Positions 16,527-23,388 of a stretch of DNA of 30,915 bases are shown here, one piece after another. Position 1 is the stretch's first letter; each line of letters begins with the position of its first letter. The position numbers and the translations under genes are program-made. Source of the DNA: Metaruminococcus_A sp964607135 (GTDB lineage Bacteria > Bacillota > Clostridia > Oscillospirales > Ruminococcaceae); contig CAZSIV010000025.1 in NCBI GenBank assembly GCA_964607135.1, positions 1-30,915 of the forward strand, written 5' to 3'. Below the pieces are notes generated by a model, which searched no databases, had not been told where the DNA came from, and was given only the letters and a program-made list of their open reading frames with translations.

Positions 16527-16888
16527 GGAAGGGCACCTCTGTTTTTTTAATGGGGGCGTCATAATTCTTTTTGATCTTTCATAGAATAAAATGGAAGATC
16601 ATTCTCATTTTTTCTTTTATATTTTATAGTAGTAGTAATAGAGGCTGTTGAATTGTTGAAACAGGCGTTTTCCGTCGAATTACACGAGATTTTTTTCCTT
16701 TTCAGCATTGGGGAAATTTTGTCGGAAAATTGTTTGGTTTGTGGAAATACATCTTTGCTCTGTGAAAAGGGTGGAAAGAAAGAAGTTGAAAGTGAAAAAA
16801 AGAGGGGAAAAGAAGGAAAAAATGAAAAGAAAAGATAAAAGGCAAATTGAATCGGTTGAAAAAATCGATGGGATTTTTTGTGGAAAGA
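16527..16888. other. oriC: Probable replication origin (oriC), dnaN-dnaA spacer
   Basis: A 362-bp AT-rich spacer without genes. Read in the dnaA-to-dnaN direction it contains, in order, degenerate DnaA-box-like sites, a GC-containing GCCT, a CTA/CTA-type triplet run (16627-16641) and an AT-rich tract toward dnaN. This is the order of the B. subtilis basal unwinding system. Sites resembling DnaA boxes on the plus strand are TGTTGAATT (16646), TGTTGAAAC (16654), TGTGGAAAT (16740) and TGTGGAAAG (16879). I found no canonical TTATCCACA. The purine-rich middle (about 16770-16860) is strongly strand-asymmetric. The dnaN ribosome binding site is at the low-coordinate end. Confidence 0.75.
16627..16641 (-). 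promoter_or_regulatory. DnaA-trio-like element
   Basis: The plus strand reads TAG-TAG-TAG-TAA-TAG, i.e. CTATTACTACTACTA on the minus strand. DnaA-trios (3'-G/A-A-T-5' repeats) bind the DnaA filament on one strand and start melting. Here the run lies between DnaA-box-like sites (16646-16662) and an AT-rich tract (about 16605-16626), the arrangement expected. Confidence 0.7.
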
Positions 16889-18226
16889 TCAATTATCCCG
16901 GATATTTTTGATGATGTCCTCGACGACACCTTTATAATGAGGATCCTTTTTCATCGTCTTTTCAACGTCTTTGATGGCGTAGACAACGGTCGAATGGTCG
17001 CGGTTATTGAAGTGGACGCCGATTTCCTGCAAGGGAATCTGAGTGATTTCCCGCACGACGTAGATCGCGATCTTCCGGGCATTTGAAATCGGGGTGGTGC
17101 GCATCGGCCCTTCGATATCTTCAGGGGCGATGCCGTAAGTTCTGCCGACTTCTTCAATAATCCTCTGAATAGTGACCGGAATCGGCTGGGTGTCGGTGAG
17201 GATATCCTTAATGACATGCTGTGCGACTGCGATCGACGGGCTGGAACCGGCGAGGAGTTTATAAGCCTTAATCTTTTTGACTGCGCCCTCCAGCTGGCGG
17301 ATATTGTTTTTTAAACGGGTTGCGATAAATTCTGCGACCTCTTCGGGAATATCAATATCCAAAAGCTCAGCTTTCCGCCGGATGATGGCGATCCGCGTTT
17401 CGAAATCCGGGGTCGTGATATCGGTGATCAAACCGCTTTCAAAGCGGGTGCGGAGCCGTTCTTCAAGGGTTTTAATATCTTTCGGCGGACGGTCGGAAGC
17501 CAGAACGATCTGCCGCCCATTGCGGTGGAGCTCATTAAAGGTATGGAAAAACTCCTCCTGCGTCCTTTCCTTGCCGGCGACGAACTGGATGTCATCGACC
17601 AACAGGATTTCCGCATTCCGGTATTTGGTGTGGAACTGGTTGGTTGTTTCATTTTCAATCGCGGTAATGAATTCGTTGGTAAAGGATTCGCCGTTGACGT
17701 AAATGATGTTGACGTCAGGGTTGTTTTTCTGGATTTCATGACGGATTGCCATCAGAAGATGAGTTTTGCCAAGCCCGCTCGGGCCGTAGATAAAAAGCGG
17801 ATTGTAGCTCCCCGACTGCCTGGACGCGACCGCCCTGCTCGCTGCGACGGCAAAGTTGTTGGAAGAGCCGACGATGAAGGTGTCGAAGGTATATTCATAT
17901 TCTCCGTTTGGCATCGAATCGTTGACGGTTTTGCTGTCGAGCTCAATGAGGGAATTTTCCCCTTTTTTCTGCTGTTCGGCGCTTTCGGTCAGAATTTCAA
18001 TTTTGACATCGAACCCCAAAACCTGATTAAAGGACTTCGACAGCAATTTAAAGTATTTGTCCAGGATGATATTTTTTTGAAATTCGCTTTTGATAAAGAG
18101 ATAAGCAGTGTCGTTTTCGAGCTTGACCGGCTCGAGAGGACTGATCCAGAGATTGAACGCCACATCCGAGATGCCTTCGTGACAGGCATTTTTCACCAAA
18201 TTGAACACCTGCATAAACGATTCCAT
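16889..18226 (-). CDS. dnaA: Chromosomal replication initiator DnaA
   Basis: A 445-residue AAA+ initiator. Domain I covers about 1-85 and a short linker follows. The ATPase has Walker A GPSGLGKT (148-155), Walker B LLVDD (208-212), the arginine-finger region LEERLRTRF (254-262) and sensor II NIRQLEGA. Domain IV ends with the DNA-binding signature, which here reads GVHFNNRDHSTVVYAIKDVE (403-422): the usual FGGRDHTTV has become FNNRDHSTV. The base-contacting D410 and H411 are kept. The ATG at 18226 has an AGGAGGT site about 10 nt upstream. A good promoter lies at 18482-18510, giving a leader of about 250 nt. Confidence 0.98.
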   Translation of the reverse strand: MESFMQVFNLVKNACHEGISDVAFNLWISPLEPVKLENDTAYLFIKSEFQKNIILDKYFKLLSKSFNQVLGFDVKIEILTESAEQQKKGENSLIELDSKTVNDSMPNGEYEYTFDTFIVGSSNNFAVAASRAVASRQSGSYNPLFIYGPSGLGKTHLLMAIRHEIQKNNPDVNIIYVNGESFTNEFITAIENETTNQFHTKYRNAEILLVDDIQFVAGKERTQEEFFHTFNELHRNGRQIVLASDRPPKDIKTLEERLRTRFESGLITDITTPDFETRIAIIRRKAELLDIDIPEEVAEFIATRLKNNIRQLEGAVKKIKAYKLLAGSSPSIAVAQHVIKDILTDTQPIPVTIQRIIEEVGRTYGIAPEDIEGPMRTTPISNARKIAIYVVREITQIPLQEIGVHFNNRDHSTVVYAIKDVEKTMKKDPHYKGVVEDIIKNIRDN

Positions 18227-18481
18227 TGTTAATACGACCTCCTACGGCAGAATAAGCCTGAAAAGTTGTTGAAGAGAGGAAAAAAACGGTGAAAAGGATG
18301 TTGAAATTATGAAAAAACCGGATTAAACCCGCCACCCTTTTCAAAAGCAGGTCTTCAAAAACGGAGAGCTGAAAAAAGGGGTGCGCCCCCGAGGTGTTTC
18401 GGCTGTTTCCGAAAATGGGAAAACCCGAATGCGCCGCGTTATAGGTCAAACCCCTTAAAAATAAGAAGGATACTGAGAACT

Positions 18482-18510
18482 ATTATAACAAATTTTGAAT
18501 TATTTTTCAA
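18482..18510 (-). promoter_or_regulatory. dnaA promoter
   Basis: On the minus strand TTGAAA (18510-18505), a 17-nt AT-rich spacer and a perfect TATAAT (18487-18482). Confidence 0.85.
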
Positions 18511-18685
18511 GAGAAAAGCAGTTTTTAGCGCTTATATTATATATATTATAATAGTATCAGATGCAGTGCCCTCGAAAAAAGGAAAAGAGAGGATTATTAT
18601 CGGCCGGGTTTCTAAAATTGTCCCTTTGTCAGAGAGAAAAAATAGAAATTTTTAAGGTGAATCAAAAGAAAATAAAGGAAACTGC

Positions 18686-18714
18686 TTGACAATTTGTAGG
18701 AGTGATAATATACT
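18686..18714 (+). promoter_or_regulatory. rpmH promoter
   Basis: TTGACA (18686-18691), 17 nt, then TATACT (18709-18714): perfect -35, optimal spacing and five of six -10 bases. High expression of ribosomal protein L34 fits. Confidence 0.88.
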
Positions 18715-18847
18715 TTTAAAGTGAGTGGCTTCGCAATTTTTTAAAGCGTACCGCATCTTGGATCATGATTCATTTTTATGAAGCTTTGAGCGAAAGCAGA
18801 ATGACCGCTGTTGCAATAGGAACAGTTCGAAAGGGGGAAATTAATTC

Positions 18848-18982
18848 GTGAAGAGAACCTACCAGCCGAAAAAGCTCCAGAGAAAGAGGGAGCATGGGTT
18901 CCGTAAAAGAATGGCCACAAGGAACGGCCGTAAGGTTTTGGCCAGACGCCGCGCAAAGGGAAGAAAAGTTCTGACTTACTGA
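18848..18982 (+). CDS. rpmH: 50S ribosomal protein L34
   Basis: A 44-residue, very basic protein (KRTYQPKKLQRKREHGFRKR and then the KVLARRRAKGRK tail), diagnostic of L34 and of usual length. The start is GTG at 18848, with an AAGGGGG site about 10 nt upstream. It is the first gene of the rightward block and has its own strong promoter. A terminator-like hairpin between it and rnpA would let L34 be made in excess over RNase P protein. Confidence 0.97.
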   Translation: MKRTYQPKKLQRKREHGFRKRMATRNGRKVLARRRAKGRKVLTY

Positions 18983-19080
18983 TCCTGCCCGGCGGATTTT
19001 TGGGGCCGTGCTTTTTTAAGCCCGGCGCCAAAGTCCTTCCTTGATTCGATTTTTTGGTAATTTGAAACGGATGAAGAAGC

Positions 19081-19115
19081 AAGACCACGCCGTAAAGTCC
19101 GTGGTCTTTGTTTTT
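19081..19115 (+). terminator. Terminator or attenuator between rpmH and rnpA
   Basis: AAGACCACG (19081-19089) pairs with CGTGGTCTT (19100-19108) around a 10-nt loop, followed by TGTTTTT. It lies about 100 nt after rpmH and 20 nt before rnpA, whose ribosome binding site is not within the stem. No separate rnpA promoter is evident, so partial read-through is likely. Confidence 0.8.
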
Positions 19116-19134
19116 ATAGGGCAGGGCGGTGGAA

Positions 19135-19485
19135 ATGATTTCCTTAAAATTAAATAAGGAATTTAAGCGCCTTTATTACAGAGGCCGGTTTAAGGGACAT
19201 GCCCTGCTTGTAACCTATGTGATGAAAAACGGCCGGGGGGAAAACCGCGTTGGGATCACCACCGGGAAAAAGGTGGGAAAGGCGGTTGACCGCAGCCGGG
19301 CGCGCCGGGTGATCCGGGCGGCCTGGCGGGATGTATCCCCTTCCTTTCCGGTTGGGTACGACTTTGTTTTCGTCGCCCGTTCTGCAACCCCTGCCGCAAA
19401 GTCGGGGCAGGTGGCGCGGGTGATGAAGGGACAGGTTTTGTCGCTCCTTGGACAATCCCGCCGGGGCGGGAAGGAGAAACAATGA
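19135..19485 (+). CDS. rnpA: Ribonuclease P protein component
   Basis: A 116-residue basic protein that assists the RNase P RNA in trimming tRNA 5' ends. The N-terminus MISLKLNKEFKRLYYRGR and the central VGITTGKKVGKAVDRSRARRVIRAAWR match the family; the usual RNR triad reads RSR here. The ATG at 19135 gives the family-typical start; a GTG two codons earlier (19129) is possible. Its stop overlaps the yidD start (ATGA). Confidence 0.95.
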   Translation: MISLKLNKEFKRLYYRGRFKGHALLVTYVMKNGRGENRVGITTGKKVGKAVDRSRARRVIRAAWRDVSPSFPVGYDFVFVARSATPAAKSGQVARVMKGQVLSLLGQSRRGGKEKQ

Positions 19486-19724
19486 GACGGGCCGCCCTTT
19501 GGCTGATCCGTTTTTACCAGCGGTTTTTGTCGGGGTTAAAGCCACCCTGCTGCCGGTTTTATCCCACCTGCTCGCAGTATGCGTTTGAGGCGGTTGGGAG
19601 ATTCGGTTTTTTCCGGGGAGGATATCTCGCCCTTAAACGGATCCTCCGCTGCAATCCTCTTTTCAAAGGGGGGATCGACCCGGTTCCGGATCAGTTTTCC
19701 TTTTTCAAAAAAAGGAAGGGATAA
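19482..19724 (+). CDS. yidD: Membrane protein insertion efficiency factor YidD
   Basis: An 80-residue protein of the YidD (haemolysin-like, DUF37) family. CRFYPTCSQYAFEAV (24-38) with paired cysteines, and RCNPLFKGGIDPVP (56-69), are the family motifs. YidD is a membrane-associated helper of YidC-dependent insertion, and its neighbour is yidC. It starts inside the rnpA stop codon. Confidence 0.95.
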   Translation: MRRAALWLIRFYQRFLSGLKPPCCRFYPTCSQYAFEAVGRFGFFRGGYLALKRILRCNPLFKGGIDPVPDQFSFFKKRKG

Positions 19725-19931
19725 AGCCGCTTCCTTTGAAGTGGTATTGATTTTGCCGGGGAAAGGGATCACCTTCATAGGGCAGGAAAATTCGGTCGAA
19801 AAAAAATGATGCCGGACGAAGCTTTGGTTTGACGTTTCTTCCGCGGCGTCTTGATGATATGGCGGCCGTCCTTCGTGATTGGAGGATGAACTGGAAAATT
19901 TTTTAAAACGAACAGATACGGGAGATCGTAT

Positions 19932-21029
19932 ATGGATTTTAGTATTATTTTTGGATATCCTCTTGGTTGGGTGATGTGGCTTTTTTATCAGGTGGTAAAA
20001 AACTACGGCATTGCAATTTTGCTGTTTACCCTCTTCACCAGGGTTCTGCTCTACCCCCTCGGCGTGAAACAGATGAAATCCTCGGCCAGAATGGCAATCT
20101 TTCAGCCGAAGATCATGGCGCTGCAAAAGAAGTATAAAAACAACAAGCAGAAGCTTCAGGAAGAGCAGATGAAGCTTTACGAGGAGGAAGGCTACAACCC
20201 GATGAGCGGCTGTCTTCCGATGCTCATCCAGCTCCCGATCCTCTTCGGTTTGATCAACGTCATCTACAATCCGCTCACCCACATGCTCCGGATCTCAGAC
20301 GACCTGATTTCTAAAGCTTTGGAGATTGCGCAGGGACTGGAAGGGTTCGTCCAGACGACTTCTCAGATCAGCATCATCAACGCGGTAAAGGCTGATCCCG
20401 GCGCATTTTCTTCTCTCGGAGCGGATTTTGTAAACGCGGTTGAAAATTTCGACCTGAACTTCCTCGGCTTTAATATGGGCGCAGTCGCCCCGCTCGCCTG
20501 GGATTGGCTGATCCTGATCCCGATCCTTTCGGGCGTCACTTCGATTTTGATGACCATCATTTCGATGAAGTTCAGCTACACCAGCCGGGTGCAGGGCGCC
20601 CAGCAGATGAACGGAATGACCAAGGGCATGATGTTCATCATGCCGCTCTTCTCCCTTTTCTTTGCTTTTCAGGTGCCGGTCGGCGTCGTCTACTACTGGA
20701 TTCTGACCAACGTTTTCATGGCGGTGCAGACTTTGATCCTCTATAAGATTTACACGCCGGAAAAGATGGAGAAGGTTTTGGAAGAGGACAAAAAGAAAAA
20801 GAAGAAGAAAAAAACCTCCCGCTATCAGCAGGCGCTCAAGGCGGCGGCTCAGCAGCAGCAGGGAAAGAAGCCCGATCTCGTTGAGGACGAAAACGGGATG
20901 GTGACTTATAAAGGCGAGGTCATTTCGAAGAAAGAGGCGAACCGCCGCCGTCTGGCGGAGGCGCGGCGCCGTGATGCCGAGAAATACGGCGAAGAATATA
21001 AAGAAGTTACGGATGACGATTTACGCTAA
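19932..21029 (+). CDS. yidC: Membrane protein insertase YidC/Oxa1 (SpoIIIJ-like)
   Basis: A 365-residue polytopic insertase. It has the short Gram-positive form but lacks an obvious lipoprotein signal. The essential positively charged groove residue is R37 in LFTRVLLYPLG. A charged coiled loop (about 52-90) precedes PMSGCLPMLIQLPILFGLINVIYNPL, and later helices lie near 185-215, 235-255 and 258-275. The C-terminal 90 residues are soluble and Lys/Arg-rich, suited to ribosome contact. The ATG at 19932 has a GGGAG site. The 207-bp gap before it holds no recognisable gene or clear promoter. Jag follows after 21 bp. Confidence 0.96.
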   Translation: MDFSIIFGYPLGWVMWLFYQVVKNYGIAILLFTLFTRVLLYPLGVKQMKSSARMAIFQPKIMALQKKYKNNKQKLQEEQMKLYEEEGYNPMSGCLPMLIQLPILFGLINVIYNPLTHMLRISDDLISKALEIAQGLEGFVQTTSQISIINAVKADPGAFSSLGADFVNAVENFDLNFLGFNMGAVAPLAWDWLILIPILSGVTSILMTIISMKFSYTSRVQGAQQMNGMTKGMMFIMPLFSLFFAFQVPVGVVYYWILTNVFMAVQTLILYKIYTPEKMEKVLEEDKKKKKKKKTSRYQQALKAAAQQQQGKKPDLVEDENGMVTYKGEVISKKEANRRRLAEARRRDAEKYGEEYKEVTDDDLR

Positions 21030-21050
21030 TCCGAAAAGGAGGGCTTTCCC

Positions 21051-21890
21051 ATGTTAGTTGAAGCAGTTGCGGCTGGAAAAACGGTTGCGGAGGCGACGGA
21101 ATTGGCGGCGGCTCAGCTCGGCGTCCCGGTTTCTGCTGTCCAAACCGAAATTTTGGAGGAGCCGAAGCGCTCCCTGCTTGGAAAAATCAAGGGGGAGGCA
21201 AGGGTCAGGGTGTTCTATGAAAAAGAGGAGCAGACCAAGACCCAGATTGCAAAGGAGTATATTACCACCATCCTGACGGCGATGGGGCTTTCCGGCTTTA
21301 CCATCACCGAGTCGGGGGATGAGGAGCACGCCGTCCTGAACATTGAAGGGGAAGGGCTGGGTGTAATCATTGGGCGCAGAGGGGAAACGCTGGATGCGAT
21401 CCAGTACCTTGCGTCCCTGGCGGCGAACCGTTTGGGCGGGGATTATTTCCGGATCACCGTCGACAGCGGGGATTATCGCAGCAAACGGGAGAAGACCTTG
21501 ATCCATTTGGCCGAAAAGCTTTCGAAAACCGTTCTCCGCACCGGCCGGAGCTCTACTTTGGAGCCGATGAATCCCTATGAGCGCCGGATCATCCACTCGG
21601 TGGTTTCGGGGATCGAAGGGGTGGTTTCGAAATCGGTCGGAGAGGAGCCGAACCGCAAGGTTGTGATCTCCTCCACCAATCCGAGAAGGCAGGATTCCCG
21701 CCGCCCCCGGAGCGGAAACGATCGGAACGAACGCCGGCACTACGACGGCCGCAGAAGGGACGAGGATGTGCCGCTCAAGAGTATGAATCTTTCCAAGGTG
21801 GGGCAGACCTCTTATGAAGCGGAATATATCAAGGCGGAGAAGACCGAGCGCGAAAAAAAGGCCAAGCTGTATGAAAAAATAGAGCTTTGA
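21051..21890 (+). CDS. jag: RNA-binding protein Jag/KhpB
   Basis: A 279-residue protein with the Jag-N domain (about 1-55, including RSLLGKIKGEARV), a KH domain with GVIIGRRGETLDAIQYL (about 103-119) and an R3H domain with EPMNPYERRIIHSVV (about 170-184). Such proteins bind many small RNAs and mRNAs and affect cell elongation and division. Beyond R3H is an Arg/Asp-rich low-complexity stretch and a charged helix (about 220-279), longer than in many relatives. An AAGGAGG site precedes the ATG at 21051. It is co-directional with yidC and ends at a terminator. Confidence 0.95.
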   Translation: MLVEAVAAGKTVAEATELAAAQLGVPVSAVQTEILEEPKRSLLGKIKGEARVRVFYEKEEQTKTQIAKEYITTILTAMGLSGFTITESGDEEHAVLNIEGEGLGVIIGRRGETLDAIQYLASLAANRLGGDYFRITVDSGDYRSKREKTLIHLAEKLSKTVLRTGRSSTLEPMNPYERRIIHSVVSGIEGVVSKSVGEEPNRKVVISSTNPRRQDSRRPRSGNDRNERRHYDGRRRDEDVPLKSMNLSKVGQTSYEAEYIKAEKTEREKKAKLYEKIEL

Positions 21891-21908
21891 TCACAGAATC
21901 CAAGGCAG

Positions 21909-21948
21909 AAAGCCGTCAAATGGCCGGGAGGCGTTTGACGGCTTTTTT
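21909..21948 (+). terminator. Intrinsic terminator after jag
   Basis: AAAGCCGTCAAA (21909-21920) pairs perfectly with TTTGACGGCTTT (21934-21945), followed by further Ts. It separates the yidC-jag transcript from mnmE, which starts 24 bp later and must rely on read-through or a promoter I could not identify. Confidence 0.92.
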
Positions 21949-21971
21949 GTGGAAAGGAGTTCATAAACCGA

Positions 21972-23342
21972 ATGATTCACAACGATACCATTGCGGCTAT
22001 CGCCACCCCAAACGCCGCGGGCGGCATTTCTATGATCCGGATTTCCGGGCCGGAGGCAGTTTTGACGGCCGATAAGTTTTTCCGCTCGTTCTCCGGGCGG
22101 CCGCTCGGAGAACGAAAGGGATATACCGGCGCTTACGGAACGGCTTACGATAAGCAGGGCGAGATCGACAACCTCATCGCCTTTGTCTATCATGCGCCGA
22201 AAAGCTACACCGGGGAAGAGGTGGTGGAGCTTTCCTGTCACGGGGGGATCATCGTCACCCGCAGATTACTCCGGGCGGTTCTGGATTCCGGAGCGCGGCT
22301 GGCAGAGCCGGGGGAGTTCACCAAACGGGCCTTTTTGAATGGAAAGATGACCTTGACCCAGGCGGAGTCGGTGATGGATTTGGTCAACTCCCAGAGCGAA
22401 CAGGCTGCTCGCTGTGCGGTTGCCGCACTGGATGGGACACTCTACCGCCGGATCGCGGAAATCAGAGAAAAGCTGGTTGCCCAAACCGCCCATATCACCG
22501 CCTGGATCGACTTTCCGGAGGAGGACGTCGACGCGGTTAAGCTCTCCTTTTTGCGGGGGGAGCTCTTGGAAATAGAGGAAGAGCTTAAAGAGTTAATCCG
22601 CACCTTTGACGTGGGAAAGGTGATCCACAGGGGAATCAACACCGCCATTGTCGGGCGGCCGAATGTGGGGAAATCCACCTTGATGAACCTTTTGGCGGGC
22701 TGTGAAAAGAGCATTGTCACCGATATGGCCGGAACGACCCGGGACGTGGTTGAAGAGACGGTTAACCTGGGGGATGTTGTCCTGCGGCTGGCCGATACGG
22801 CGGGGATCCGGCGGACGAAAAATGCGGTGGAGCTTGCGGGGATCGACCGGGCAAAAAAGCGGATTGCCGAAGCGGATCTGGTTCTGCTGGTTCTCGACGC
22901 GTCGGAGGAGCTTGACGGCGAAGACATTGAACTGATGCGGGTCGTCCGCTCCAAGCCCTCTGTCCTGGTGGCGAATAAGGCCGACCTGGGAATCAAGATC
23001 GACTTGGAGTATATCAAGCGGGATTTTCCCCATCACCTGGTTCTCTCCGCAAAGGAGGCGCGTTCGGTCGAGGAACTCAACCGGGAGATCGGCAGCTTGA
23101 TGAACCTGACCAATCTCGACACCAACCAGCCGATCCTGGCAAACGAGAGGCAGCGCGCCTGTGCGGCGGCGGCGCTCAACCAGGTCGATGCGGCCCTCGA
23201 TGCCCTTTCCTTTGGGATGACCCTCGATGCGGTCAATCTATCGATCGAAGATGCGATCGATTCTCTGCTGCAGCTGACGGGGGAGTCGGTTTCGGAAGTC
23301 GTGGTGGACGAAGTTTTTTCCCGTTTCTGCGTGGGAAAATAA
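21972..23342 (+). CDS. mnmE: tRNA modification GTPase MnmE
   Basis: A 456-residue GTPase that with MnmG makes the (carboxymethyl)aminomethyl group on U34 of certain tRNAs. The N-terminal tetrahydrofolate-binding domain starts DTIAAIATPNAAGGISMIRISG. The G domain has GRPNVGKST near residue 226, the DTAG switch and NKAD. The C-terminal motif is CVGK, ending the protein with the conserved cysteine. An AAAGGAG site precedes the ATG at 21972. MnmG follows after 46 bp. Confidence 0.97.
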   Translation: MIHNDTIAAIATPNAAGGISMIRISGPEAVLTADKFFRSFSGRPLGERKGYTGAYGTAYDKQGEIDNLIAFVYHAPKSYTGEEVVELSCHGGIIVTRRLLRAVLDSGARLAEPGEFTKRAFLNGKMTLTQAESVMDLVNSQSEQAARCAVAALDGTLYRRIAEIREKLVAQTAHITAWIDFPEEDVDAVKLSFLRGELLEIEEELKELIRTFDVGKVIHRGINTAIVGRPNVGKSTLMNLLAGCEKSIVTDMAGTTRDVVEETVNLGDVVLRLADTAGIRRTKNAVELAGIDRAKKRIAEADLVLLVLDASEELDGEDIELMRVVRSKPSVLVANKADLGIKIDLEYIKRDFPHHLVLSAKEARSVEELNREIGSLMNLTNLDTNQPILANERQRACAAAALNQVDAALDALSFGMTLDAVNLSIEDAIDSLLQLTGESVSEVVVDEVFSRFCVGK

Positions 23343-23388
23343 TCAACTGGAAACGGGTGGAATGTTGAAAAGAAGAGGAGGGAAACAG

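Larger units (their letters stand above)
18227..18847. other. dnaA-rpmH divergent intergenic region, second part of the origin area
   Basis: A 621-bp gene-free region. Next to dnaA are TGTTGAAGA (18267) and TGTTGAAAT (18299), which repeat the TGTTGAA core seen near the DnaA-trio and may be DnaA-binding sites for origin function or dnaA autoregulation. The stretch 18480-18560 is very AT-rich with alternating TA. Two divergent promoters lie at 18482-18510 (toward dnaA) and 18686-18714 (toward rpmH). The remaining 133 bp is the rpmH leader. Leftward and rightward gene blocks diverge here. Confidence 0.65.
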
